Shown here one piece after another: positions 44,440-58,288 of a stretch of 64,000 nt of DNA (its first letter is position 1; each line of letters starts with the position of its first letter). The notes beneath the pieces were generated by a model. That model was given only the letters and a program-made list of their open reading frames with translations. It was not told the DNA's origin and searched no databases. Made by a program: the position numbers and the translations under genes. Source of the DNA: Pseudocercospora fijiensis CIRAD86 (taxonomy: Eukaryota; Ascomycota; Dothideomycetes; Mycosphaerellales; Mycosphaerellaceae); contig NW_006921532.1 in the NCBI RefSeq assembly GCF_000340215.1, positions 9,515,172-9,579,171 of the forward strand. The letters are read 5' to 3'.

Positions 44440-45436
44440 CTACTTCTTCTTCTCTTCCTCCTTTGGTGGCTCCGGCTTCGGTGTGGGTAGTTTGAACTGT
44501 AAGTATATATCAGTATTGTGCGTATTTCACTCAGCTTCATGATATCCTTTCTCACCGTATCTGGCTTTCGGTCGTGTCCTGGTCCAACCTGTTCCCAAGC
44601 CGAAGTACCTCCCTCAAAGTTTCTGAATGCCTGTGTCAATTCTAACGGCTCCACCACTATTCGCTTCTTCTCCTCGTCGTATCTGATCTCAGTGTACCCC
44701 GTCAATGGAAAGTCCTTCCGCAGTGGATGTCCGTCGAAACCGTAATCTGTCATAATTCGTCGCAGGTCTGGGTGGTCCACGAAGAAGACTCCAAACAGAT
44801 CGTAGACTTCTCGCTCGTACCAATTGGCGCCGTCGTATAAGCTCGTAATGGATGGTACAGGTGTGGCCTCATCGGCATAGGTCTTTACCCGAATTCGGGC
44901 ATTGTGGCGGACGGAAAGCAGATTGTAAACAACCTCAAATCGCTGGTCTCGCGTGGGATAGTCAACGGCAGTAATGTCCGCCACCATTGTGAACTCGGCG
45001 GCTGTGTGGTATTTAAGGAAAGAGAAAGTCGGGATGACGCCGGATGGAGGGATGTAGATGGTCAATTCGTCCTTCCAGACCGAGAATCTGGGCAATGTTA
45101 GCATCATCGTGTATAGCAGTGATCATTGGCGAGGTAGACCTACTGCTGAATGTACTTGGGCAGACATGACATCAAGTATTGGCCGTATGCGTGCAGGCTT
45201 TGCGCCTTGTCCTGGTATTTGTCTGCCGGGTTGACAATGGGCGCCTCCAGCCTGCCCTGTGGATTCCGCTGAGCATGGCGCATGTTGGGCAGGTCGCCGA
45301 TATTTCCTGCAAGCTCTTTGCCCCGGTATGCTGACATTGTGAATGCACGCGCCGCATTGGTGCTGCTCTGTCCGCTGCTTCTCGTCGCCTGCAGAGCTGC
45401 CCGTGCGGTGCGAGCAATTGCCGTGCGCGGCGCCAT
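44440..45436 (-). CDS. NADH:ubiquinone oxidoreductase 30-kDa subunit (NDUFS3), mitochondrial
   Basis: Peripheral-arm subunit of respiratory complex I (NuoC/NDUFS3). Three exons (45144-45436, 44556-45087, 44440-44496) and introns of 56 (phase 2) and 59 nt (phase 0) give 293 aa. The N-terminus [21 protein letters not shown] is a targeting peptide. The core holds the family signature [11 protein letters not shown], then [28 protein letters not shown]. The third exon adds [18 protein letters not shown], the Lys/Glu/Pro tail found in fungal homologues; it is only 18 codons and easily missed. Confidence 0.95.
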
Positions 45437-45892
45437 GGTAGATGTATGGGAGAGGGAGGGCGGAGAAGGGCGGTGTTGCTTGTCGGAGTTGCCAGAAACA
45501 CGAGGCGTATTCGATTCCTCCCCAGAGCTCGCCTCCAGTACCTCGATGATAATCGATGTGAGCCAGTTGTGATTGGTGCGGATGTGGCTGCAGGCTCACT
45601 CCAGGTCACACGTGACGTTCCTACCTCGATATCCTCTCGCAGACCCGCGACTGCAAGTGCCAGCATTAACACCAGTCAACTCCCGTCGTCGAAACACTAC
45701 CAAGACCACTCTCATCCGCCCCTGCCGACGACACTACCACCGCCCCATCTTCCTCACCACCGCACGTCAATCTGGCGCCGACCACGAGTGACCCTCCCCT
45801 CCCCTTGGTGTGCATTCTGCTTTGCGCCACAGTCTTTGGAGCTCTCTCTCTCCACGCGTCTTGACACCGCATCCGCACACATCATCGTCGCC
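45437..45892. promoter_or_regulatory. Bidirectional promoter, NDUFS3 / NOT4
   Basis: A 456-bp interval between the two start codons, with a CACGTG core at about 45609 and a long pyrimidine-rich stretch ahead of NOT4. Nothing else was recognised. Confidence 0.45.
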
Positions 45893-48319
45893 ATGTCGAG
45901 ATCACTGCAGGATCAGTTCATCGATGATGACGAAGAGGAGACCTGCCCGCTCTGCGTCGAGGAGTTCGACCTCACCGACAAGGGTTTCAGACCGTGTCCC
46001 TGCGGCTACCAGGTACGTCACGCCTCGCTGCTGCGAGCATATCCATCTCTACATGCTAATACCTGAGCGCAGATATGTCAGTTCTGCTATCACAATGTCA
46101 AAAACAATATGAATGGCCTGTGTCCGGCTTGTCGACGGCCGTATCGAGACGAAGACATCGAGTACAAGGCCATCACCTCCGAAGAGACCGCTGCCCACAA
46201 AGCTCGCCAGGCCCAGAAGCAGAAGAAGACACAACAGCTATTGCAAAAGGAGAAGCAGAAAGCCGAGGCGGACAACCTCAGCCGCAAGCATCTGGCCGGA
46301 ATGCGAGTGGTGCAAAAGAACTTGGTTTACGTGACCGGTCTCAGTCCCACCACCCAGGAGGACCTGCTATTGCAAACTTTACGCGGCGACCAGTATTTCG
46401 GACAGTACGGCAAAATAATCAAGATAGTGGTTAGCAAGGCCAAAGACCCCACGCATCCTCATTCGGTCGGCGTATATGTCACGTACGAACGGAAAGAGGA
46501 CGCCGCAGCATGCATCGCAGCTGTAGATGGATCGAAGAATGGCGACCGGACACTGCGCGCGCAATTTGGTACTACAAAATATTGTTCGGCTTACCTACGA
46601 GGAGAGAATTGCACGAATCGAAACTGCATGTTCTTGCATGAACCCGGCGAGGCAAATGAAAGCTACTCGCGAGCTGATTTGTCAGTACTCAATGCCGGAT
46701 CTTCGCAGACTGGCAGTGGGAGACCTCCACCTCCACAGTCGCAGCAACCCATGGCGTCCGCAGCGCAACCGATGTTACGGCAAGGAAGCAACGAGCAAGG
46801 AGAATCTTCAGAACGACCTGCGCTTCCATCCACGGCAAGCTGGGCTTCAAAACCACCACATCAAAGCCGCGCTGAGAGTCGCAGTACTAGCACTACATTG
46901 GAGAGTCCTGTGCCTGTGCATCCCGAGCCTGCGCCTGCACCTGCACCTGCGCCTGCTCAGCCAGAACCACAACCAGAGGCAGAATCTACATCCGCACCTG
47001 CGCCTGCAGTCGAGGAATCGGAAGTTGAGAGACCCCCCGAGCAACAAGCCATAGCGGAGCCGAAGAGGTCACAAGTTTCGCCGTTGACCCATCTTCTGCG
47101 GAATCTGAAGCTCGAGGACTTTAAGTTGGTCTGGTCGAATTCGTGTCTGTCGCAAGCGGATCAAGAAGTGATCAAGAATTACCCTCCACTCTTTGACGTG
47201 GTCGATGGCCCAAAGCGACGGTTGCGAAAGCAGCAGGAAGCCCAAGAAAAACTCCGGAAAGCACAAGAGGCCCAATCATTCCAGCAGCCTCCGGAAGCGG
47301 AACCTGAAGACAATCCCGAAATGAGCGGCAGCCTACAGCTCGGTGGCGAACCCGAAGAGCGCCAGAGCGAGCGTCAAGTACAGAGTGCCATTCACCCGCC
47401 GGGTCAAGAAGGTGCTCTCGACCAGCGCTTCCAGTATCCGGGAGCTGGCTCCAGCCCTGGAATTAGTGATCCTCGTCTTACGCCCCAACAACATCAGCAA
47501 ATGCTGCTTCAGACACTGAAGCCTAATACATACGGATCGTCCAGCGCATTCAATTCCTCCTTCCCGCAGCAGACCAGCCAACAACCCTTAGGCCATCAAC
47601 GCAATGTCTCTAGGTACTCCTTTGCGAACGATTCTTCATCGGCATCATCGGCGGTGAAGCCGGTCGCGAATCCCAAGCTGATGAACCAACAATCTTCGAT
47701 GATGCCTCCGGCTAGCGGCAACCACTTTGGAACCCAGCACCAGCAACCACATGGGCAATTCTACACCAGCAACGTTCAAGGCCCGCCTCCAGGTCTCAAG
47801 ACGACCGGCACTCCTCCAGTCAGCGGCAATCTTACATTTGGGCAGGGCCATGGCTTTGCAACTGGTGGACTACAGTACGGCGCAGGGTCGGCTCGCAGCC
47901 AGCAAGATACCTACTACAGAGATCTGATGCGTGGTCGTGATGGTACCACGGCCGGCGTGGATCCAAAGCGTGAGTTACTTTCCCATCCTAACACTTACTC
48001 TACCCACAATGCAACGTACGCGGCAGGCCAGGCAAATGCATTTCCAAACCCACCCTATTCACAGCTCGGCGCTTTCGGAGACGGCGAGAAGCAGCGCAAG
48101 AAGAAGGGCAAGAAGCACAGACACGCTAACACTTCCTCCTCTTCGGGAGGTGGTTTAGCGGACGTTTCAGACGCCGGTGCTCATAACATTCTCCAAGCAA
48201 GGCTTCATCAGGGCTCTGCAGGGTTTGGCGGAAATGCATTTGCTGGTCAGGCTGCGGGCGTTGCAAGTGGATCACTTTATGGCATGCATGGCGGCGGCGG
48301 CTACAATGGGCGATGGTAG
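45893..48319 (+). CDS. NOT4: CCR4-NOT complex E3 ubiquitin ligase subunit NOT4
   Basis: Ubiquitin ligase and translation quality-control subunit of CCR4-NOT. Exon 1 (45893-46012) and exon 2 from 46073 are joined by a 60-nt phase-0 intron. The C4C4 RING is CPLC...CPCGYQ-ICQFCYHNV...CPACRRPY (residues about 18-62), followed by a basic coiled coil and an RRM (NLVYVTGLSP...VTYERKEDAAACI). A CCCH finger follows (CSAYLRGENCTNRNCMFLH). The rest is Gln/Pro-rich. Read straight to the stop at 48319 the product is 788 aa and ends KGKKHRHANTSSSSGGG...YNGRW. However, a consensus donor (GTGAGT, 47970, phase 1) lies inside this frame. It can splice either to 48027, removing 19 codons in frame, or to the orphan exon at 48850. 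The 3' end is therefore unresolved. Confidence 0.88.
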
Positions 48320-48849
48320 ATGCGGCGTTTTTGTTTTCTTGGCACGCACGCAGGCTTGCACATGTGGCGACGACCTGTCTTTGTTTTCGAAATTTTGCTT
48401 TAGCGACCGGCTTCGGCTGGCTTTCCTGCAAGGTGTTTACGGAGCCGGGAAAGACGCCTGGATCCATGCGCCCAAGCGCTGGACGCTATCCAGCGACGTC
48501 GATAATCGAGAAGCATTGGGCACAGCTCCATCATGAGAATGGTCTGCATGACTCACGCAGACCGGAAGTTTTGTTTTTGGATCAGAATCGGAATGGCGTT
48601 CCAGTCTGCTCACGTTTTGTACGTATGTTGCAGTCTGTTTCTAGTGGCTGATAGATTGACGAAAGATAGTGACATGGGCCTCAAAGCTGTTTCTCATACA
48701 CTCACGTGCGCCACATGACAGATCTCCGCTGTACCTAGATATTAGCTTCAGTAGATTACCCTGCCGTCGTTGCCGCCGTCGCCATGCATGTCAAGAGGAG
48801 GATCAAATCGACACAATGACGAGACCGTGAATACTGATACGTGCTGCAG

Positions 48850-51146
48850 AAGATTCTGATTTCCCACCTCTACGATCACGCCAAGCCAGCATTGCTATCT
48901 CCCAGGACGAATCTCGCAGGTCGACTCCGCCAGTACCTCCTGGGTTTGAAGCTCAGCTTGCAAACGAGAGCCGACGTTCCACACCTTCCATCCCGCCTGG
49001 TCTGTCCAAACCTACTGCGCTGCCGGATCTTGAAGGCTCTTCGTCGCGACCGTCCAGTCGAGCCAGTCTGCGACAGCAAACATCTCAAGTCTTCCCTGTG
49101 GTACCGCTTCCGCGACCAGGAACGCCTGGTAGGATTGCCTCGTCCTCGAGGTTGGAGAAGCATGACAAGGAGAATGCAGCGCCAGAGACTCCCACGAAAC
49201 CATCACGAGGAAACCCGACATCAGAGCTGAAGGTAGCAGGAAATGCGAGTCATGAAGAAGCCCCGAAGGAGAGCAGTGATGCTCAAGCGACCAAAGTTGA
49301 AGTGGACAAAGCTGCTGTACCGAAGCTATCTGGTACCAAAGGCCCAGAGCGCCCATCATCGAAGCAGACGAAAGCTCCGACGCCCACAGAAGCACAAGAG
49401 CCGGATAAGATTGTTAATTCAAAGAACGTCAAGGACAAGCAGTCGAAGACAGCCCATACCGATAGTAGCCATGCTGTTGTGGAAAGATCGGACATATCAG
49501 AGGTCGGTCAACTCGATACGCAGAAGCGTAAGCACCCTGGAAAGCTTGACATTGCAGCGGCAACCAGCAAAATCAACAAAATTGAGCAGGTTGCCGGCGC
49601 CTCGTCCGCTACAGCAAATGCGGGTCCGCCTAACAAGCCCCAGCGCAGCTTTTCGACGGTTTCGCAGACTTCAACATCTGCAAAGCCTCTAGACAGCCCT
49701 GTTGTTTCATCGCCGGCCATCAAGACCACTGCCCCAAGGACTTTACGCGTGGTGCAGACACCGAAGGCAGAGACTCCGCCACCTGTAGCTGCTCCAGCCA
49801 TACCTGCCGTTGTTGGCCATCGCCTACCGTCTCGCCAACCTAGTGTGGCATCCATCAATCCCCCAGGCACTCCTTCGAGCGAGCCAATTTCGATGTCTGA
49901 CAACATCTCCCTGACATCAACATCAGTATCACGCGCAAACTCGCCACCTCCTGCTGCTAGCAAAGTCGGGTCAGCTCCCGTGCGCGCCAAGACCAAGAAT
50001 CAGCAGAAGAAAGAGCGTCAAGAGCGAGCTAAGGCGCTGGAAGAAGAGAAAGCGAAGCAGGAAGAGGCAGTGAAGCCATCCAGCAACGAGCCTGTAATCG
50101 AGGCTATCGTCAGCAGGAAGAAGAAAGAGAAAAAGGCCAAAGACATCAAGCCTCCCAAGGCTAAAGCTGCGGCTACTGCTACAGCCGATACCACTCCCAC
50201 TGCAAGCAGGCCCGTCTCGCCGTCTGGTAAGGCTGCGAGCGAGGCACCCGCTAAGGCAGAAAGCCCTTTGCCGATTCCGAAGGAGGCCAAGCCAGCGACG
50301 CCCGTCAAAACCACAACACTTCCTGCTCCGCAACCTGCCAACCCTTCTCCGCCACCGACTCCAACGCTTGACCCAGCACAACTTTTGCGCGAGATCAAAG
50401 CTTCTGTGCCCCAAATGCAGAAGTGCATTGACAGCCTATTCCGCGTCTCCAGCAGCCAGCTGAACAGAACTCAGCAGCACACCGTTTCCCAAAAAGAGCT
50501 TCTTGCTCACTTCAAGCCCGACTTCAAGTATACTCCAACGAAAGAAGAAGTGGAGGCGTTGCTACAGGGTAGCGTTCCTGCTATTCACTACGGCGGCCAA
50601 GACGGACGCATCTACGACCGTGGCATGATCACCCCTGCCGGCGCGCACCTCAGAGCGCTGACTCAGGAAATTGAGCAACGATTCCTCGAGCTCGAGAAGG
50701 CGATTCGTGAGACTCCTGAGGAGCTGAGATTTAAGTCTTCCAAGCCGCAGAACGAGACTAAATTTGACGGACTCGATCTCGAGGCTCTCAGGCGTACATT
50801 TGAGAATGGCGCGCAGCGCGGTGCTTCTGCAATGGAGCAGATGGTTCAGGATGGTAGTCCCATGAAAAAGGGAGCATTTCTGGTGGACGAGGCCAGCAAA
50901 TACATAAACGAGTTTGTCATGCCACCCGTCACGCCTCCGCCGCAAAGGCAGTCACAACAGCAGAGAGGTGCGGAAAAGGAGCACCAGCACGGCATCCACG
51001 CCAATTCTGCCACACCAAGCGCAGCGAGTATGAGCCTAGACCATCTCGAGCGACAAATCAGCGAGGCCAAGAGGGCCAATGAAGAGAGGGAGAATTCTTT
51101 AAAGAAGATGATCAAGAAAAACAAGAAGTTGCTCGGAGTCTCTTGA
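48850..51146 (+). CDS. Long coding exon without its own start; probable NOT4 3' exon or neighbour gene
   Basis: The frame is coding-like from a splice acceptor at 48849 (ACTGAT branch, GCTGCAG) to the stop at 51146, about 766 codons. It has no ATG in its first 400 codons or so. It opens DSDFPPLRSRQASIA and PPVPPGF..., then a disordered Ser/Pro/Lys-rich stretch with a charged coiled coil (KKERQERAKALEEEKAKQEE). A conserved-looking domain follows at the C-terminus (LLREIKASVPQMQKCIDSLF, HYGGQDGRIYDRGMITPAGAHLRALTQEIEQRFLELEKAI, VDEASKYINEFVMPP). From memory of fungal NOT4 proteins, which can reach about 1,500 aa, this looks like NOT4 C-terminal sequence, but I cannot confirm that. The acceptor is phase 1, matching the NOT4 donor at 47970. 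Confidence 0.7.
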
Positions 51147-51742
51147 GAAGAGCATGTTGGAAAGGACTATACGATATCCACGATCGTTCCGATTGCATTG
51201 TTTAATTACTGCGAGGGGAAGGTCGTCACGATATCGTTGGAGTGACATTAGAGAGCAGGGCATAGCATTCTTCGCCATATGCAGAGCTCGACTTCGTGCA
51301 TATATAGCATTGTCAAAGCATTGCAGAAACAGCGTCTTAACGGACAGCTACCTTCAAATAAACGCGGGTGTGAATTCATCCTCTCCTCCTATCTCTGGTG
51401 GTGAGCGCTTCCTGCACAACACGAGTTTCTGTAGCAGTTGCGTTTCTCACAATCGAAGCAACAATGACGACTCCTTCCTGCACAATGTCGCTCGAGGGAC
51501 ACTTCTTCCTCTGGCTCTTTGACATTGGGCTGCGACACAGATACATTGCCCATCTTCCATCTCTCTCTGCATCTTCATTTGTCGCATCCATCGTGATCGT
51601 CGTAGCATTTCCACGTCGACCGCATCCTCCCGCCGACATCCATACCCGACATCATACTTTCAAGCAGCCTTGGTATCCCTGATGCATCGTACATTGCACA
51701 TGAGACTGCTTGCTGACTACAAACCAGCTTGTCGGTATCACG
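51147..51742. other. Intergenic, about 0.6 kb
   Basis: Between the long exon and the PLAC8 gene. Nothing recognised. Confidence 0.45.
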
Positions 51743-52672
51743 ATGCCTCACGAAGCAGAGGAAGAATGGACGAACAGCATCTGCGGCGGCTGTTGCGGTG
51801 CTGAGAGCTGTCGATCTTGCGTACGAAGCCTTCCCCTATGGTTTTCCGGCACCCGGCTGATCTCTCGTAGCTTCTTTCCTGGTTCATTCCATGTTTCATT
51901 TACGGCCGGGTCAGCGACCGATTTGAGAGAACGGACAAACACGATGAGAACCCGTCGACACTCAATAAAGCCTGTTTGGAATACGAAGTGGCCAGCCATG
52001 TATGCTTGGGGTCTTGTGCAATTTTCATTCTGAGGCGCAGGATGCGCGAACAGTTTGGCGTTCGAGGCAATGGCTTTACGGATGGCCTGGCGTCTTTGTT
52101 CTGCAGTGTAAGTCACACCCACGCAGGTTTCGTCTTCAGAACAAGCTGATGCTAACCACGATTTCAATATAGCCCTGCACACTTGGACAGATGGAACGCG
52201 AGACAAAACATCGGAAAGGACATCCTCGCCCTACGCAAAGCATAGTCACAACTCCATATGGGCGAGATACCTCATCAATGGGTTCTGCCGTGCCGACTGC
52301 CCGGGGCTCAGAGGCTCATGAAGCACCATATGTCGCTCCTGCTGCCGCCATGGTATGTCCGTCGGGCGTGTGTTTTGAATGCCTTTGCTGACGCCATCTG
52401 TGAAGGCCTACACTCCTGCCAACCATCCTGCTGCTGCTCCAGCACCCGTTGCTGATTCAGCACTTGCGAAGCACCCGACAGCAGCTCCAGTTCCAGCCGA
52501 CCTGACGCATAAGGAGAAAGTTGCGCCTCCGCCTGTCGTCGAGGCCAGTGATCCAGCAAAGGCTGCCTCGACGCATCCAGTAGATGCAGCTCCACCGATC
52601 GATGCAAACGCTCCTGTGAAGCCACCATCACCTCATGTTGAGAAGGTTGAGGTGGTTCCTGTTGCGCAGTAA
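51743..52672 (+). CDS. PLAC8-family cysteine-rich membrane protein
   Basis: Four exons (51743-51820, 51871-52107, 52173-52352, 52406-52672) and phase-0 introns of 50, 65 and 53 nt give 253 aa. No single open frame shows the domain; it appears only on splicing: EEEWTNSICGGCCGAESCRSC-LLSWFIPCFIYGRVSDRF, then CLEYEVASHVCLGSCAIFILRRRMREQFGVRG, then LFCS-PCTLGQMERE. This is the PLAC8 pattern: W..., paired cysteines, CF.YGR, RR.+R..+G..G and a final PC..GQ. PLAC8 proteins sit in membranes; plant and fungal members are linked to metal resistance and organ size. The C-terminal exons are disordered and Pro/Ala/Val-rich (KHPTAAPVPADL). Donors GTACGA, GTAAGT and GTATGT and branch sites GCTGAT, GCTAAC and CTGAC support the model. 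Confidence 0.85.
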
Positions 52673-55963
<3,291 letters not shown>

Positions 55964-56393
55964 AAGGTCTAGATGTAGATGAAATTTGTTACCATCCTGG
56001 CTTGGTGCAAGAGCTCGCGGCGACATGAAACTCGCATCTAGAGGTGATCGATGCGTCCAACGATACCATTCAAGCTGTGCTTGCGGCTGTGTTGAAAAGT
56101 GAGCATTGAGACTTTGCGATAGAAGAGGTCAGGCGACTATGTACCATCCTGTAGATGCCATTCAGCATGGATAGATCCGTATGTAGCTCAGGCCGGCGTC
56201 CATGGGCGAAGGGCAATGCCAACGTCGATTCACCTTGGCATGCAGGCCTCTTCCCCGAAATCACGTGGCTGAGTTTAGTGCGGCGGCTCTCGGCTCTCCC
56301 GAAAAGCTTCCTGGCGTGCGGCATATGAAATGATGCAAAGAGCAGTCTGCTTGATCAGACAATTCATGTATAATGTGAAGCAGGCAGCAAGTC
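55964..56393. other. Intergenic, about 0.4 kb; promoter of MRS2
   Basis: Contains CACGTGGCTGA at about 56262-56272, the same 11-mer found in the MAK5/HECT interval. No gene was recognised. Confidence 0.45.
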
Positions 56394-57974
56394 ATGAGCA
56401 CTCTTCATGGCTTCCGCGCGCCCTCACAGAATCTGCTTCTCTTCTTGCGATGTCAGCTGGAAATCCAGGCTTCACCATGCTCGTTGAATGCTCCCCATCG
56501 ATTCGTGTCGACAAAGTCGCATAGAACGAGAAACACGATCGCAGCCTCTCGACAATGCTGTTCCTGTCCCCGTCCCTCGCAGCTCGCTCCACAATCGTTC
56601 ACGAACCACGACAGAATAGCGCAAAGATCAAGCGCTTTCAGTACCAATTCAACTAAGCGCGAGACATTCTGGCGCAAACTCCGCCAACCACGCAATTCTC
56701 CCAAACGATCGCCTTCAGACGAGCTGCCCGCTCTGTCCGGCTTCTTAGACGACACTGCAGGTCTCGGTGGACGCATCATCAAGCCCAGCAATGAACTCAA
56801 ACTGCGATGTACAGAGTTCGACGAGAACGGGAACGTGACGCTGGTCAATGGCGAGTTCCGCAAGAGCGAGTTGATCCAGAAATATTCTCTCCTACCACGA
56901 GATTTGCGGAAGATTGATAGCAGTGTTCTGCCTCACATCCTGGTCAGACCGTCAGCCATATTGATCAACCTGCTACATCTACGATGTCTGATCAAGCATA
57001 ATCGCGTCCTGGTTTTCGATGTCTATGGCTCGACGGATTCTTATGCGCAGAGTCTGTTCATGTATGACTTGGAAGGGAAATTGAGGCAGAAGCAACAAAG
57101 TTCTGGCGCAGCTGGAAACTTGCCCTATGAGTTTCGAGCTTTGGAGGCCGTTCTGATTAGCGTGACGAGTGGTCTCGAAAGCGAATTCGAGGGCGTCAGA
57201 GATCCTGTCGTCAGAGTCCTGAGAGAATTGGAAGAAGATATTGATCGCGATAAATTGCGATACCTCTTGATTTACTCCAAGAAACTCGGCACTTTCGAAC
57301 AAAAAGCTCGACTCGTCCGAGACGCCATCGATGATCTCCTTGAAGCAGACGACGACCTCGCATCCATGTACCTCACCGAAAAAGCCGAAGGCACAGAACG
57401 CGAAGACGACAACCACGAAGAAGTCGAACTCCTCCTCGAATCCTACCACAAGGTCGCCGACGAGATCGTCCAAGTTTCCTCCAACTTAGTCTCAGCAATT
57501 CGAAACACAGAAGAAATCGTGCGAGCCATCCTCGACGCAAACCGCAATTCCCTCATGCTTCTAGACCTAAAATTCAGCATCGGAACCCTAGGGATCAGCG
57601 CAGGAATGTTCGTCGCTGCCCTCTACGGCATGAATTTGGAAAACTTCATCGAAGAATCGAATTACGGATTCTTCGGAATCTCAGGCCTTTGCACAGGCCT
57701 CAGTGTCGTGGCGTGCATGTACTGTTTCAAGAAATTGAGGAAAGTTCAGAGGATTAGTATGTTTGGGGATTCAGGGATTAAGAAGAATGCTTTGCCTGCT
57801 CTGCCGAAACGTGCTGGGAATACTGGTGGTGATTGGGAACAACGTGGAGAGAGTCTTGCTGAGACTGTGGCGGGGATCAAAAGGGCTGATAGATTGAAGC
57901 TTTGGAGGCAGGCTATGGAGGACAGTCAGGGCAAGGGAAATAGGATGCCGGTGCCTTTCGGGCCCTTGAGATGA
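56394..57974 (+). CDS. MRS2: Mitochondrial inner-membrane Mg2+ channel MRS2
   Basis: CorA-superfamily magnesium channel required for mitochondrial Mg2+ uptake and group II intron splicing in yeast. Single exon, 526 aa (yeast 470). The N-terminus is Ser/Arg-rich (SPCSLNAPHRFVSTKSHRTRNTIAASRQC) and fits a matrix-targeting peptide. The matrix domain begins LRCTEFDENGNVT and contains RDLRKID...ILVRPSAILINLLHLRCLIKHNRVLVFD, a family signature. The two membrane helices flank the selectivity motif: SAGMFVAALYGMNLENF carries GMN, followed by GLCTGLSVVACMYCF. Two acidic loops (EADDDLASMYLTE, EREDDNHEEVELL) precede the membrane part. The C-terminal tail is basic and faces the matrix. Confidence 0.95.
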   Translation: MSTLHGFRAPSQNLLLFLRCQLEIQASPCSLNAPHRFVSTKSHRTRNTIAASRQCCSCPRPSQLAPQSFTNHDRIAQRSSAFSTNSTKRETFWRKLRQPRNSPKRSPSDELPALSGFLDDTAGLGGRIIKPSNELKLRCTEFDENGNVTLVNGEFRKSELIQKYSLLPRDLRKIDSSVLPHILVRPSAILINLLHLRCLIKHNRVLVFDVYGSTDSYAQSLFMYDLEGKLRQKQQSSGAAGNLPYEFRALEAVLISVTSGLESEFEGVRDPVVRVLRELEEDIDRDKLRYLLIYSKKLGTFEQKARLVRDAIDDLLEADDDLASMYLTEKAEGTEREDDNHEEVELLLESYHKVADEIVQVSSNLVSAIRNTEEIVRAILDANRNSLMLLDLKFSIGTLGISAGMFVAALYGMNLENFIEESNYGFFGISGLCTGLSVVACMYCFKKLRKVQRISMFGDSGIKKNALPALPKRAGNTGGDWEQRGESLAETVAGIKRADRLKLWRQAMEDSQGKGNRMPVPFGPLR

Positions 57975-58288
57975 TTTATGCATACTGTTCCGACACGAGG
58001 GTTCTGCGTCGTCTCTACTCTGTTTTTTTGGGTCTTTCAATGGGTTAGCGGGCATAGCGATGGCGTTGAATGGTGAAGAGGAAGCGGTGTAGACTATGTA
58101 GCACATTTAGATCGCATGATCTGCAAAGAGCAGGACATTGTACTTGGGAAGTCACCTCAGATATACGACATTTATCCCACGAAGATTCCAAGCATACGTC
58201 AAGCGACCTAGTAAGATCAAGAAGGATCTGAAAGAGCTCAGAGTTCAGGAAAGATATTCTCGTTTCGTAATGATCCATAACATTTCTA
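57975..58288. other. Convergent intergenic region
   Basis: 3' flanks of MRS2 (+) and REP/MRS6 (-). Nothing else was recognised. Confidence 0.45.

Noticed and set aside
49098..51146. Independent gene starting at 49098
   Set aside because: The codon there is GTG, and coding character extends upstream to the acceptor at 48849, so it is an internal exon.
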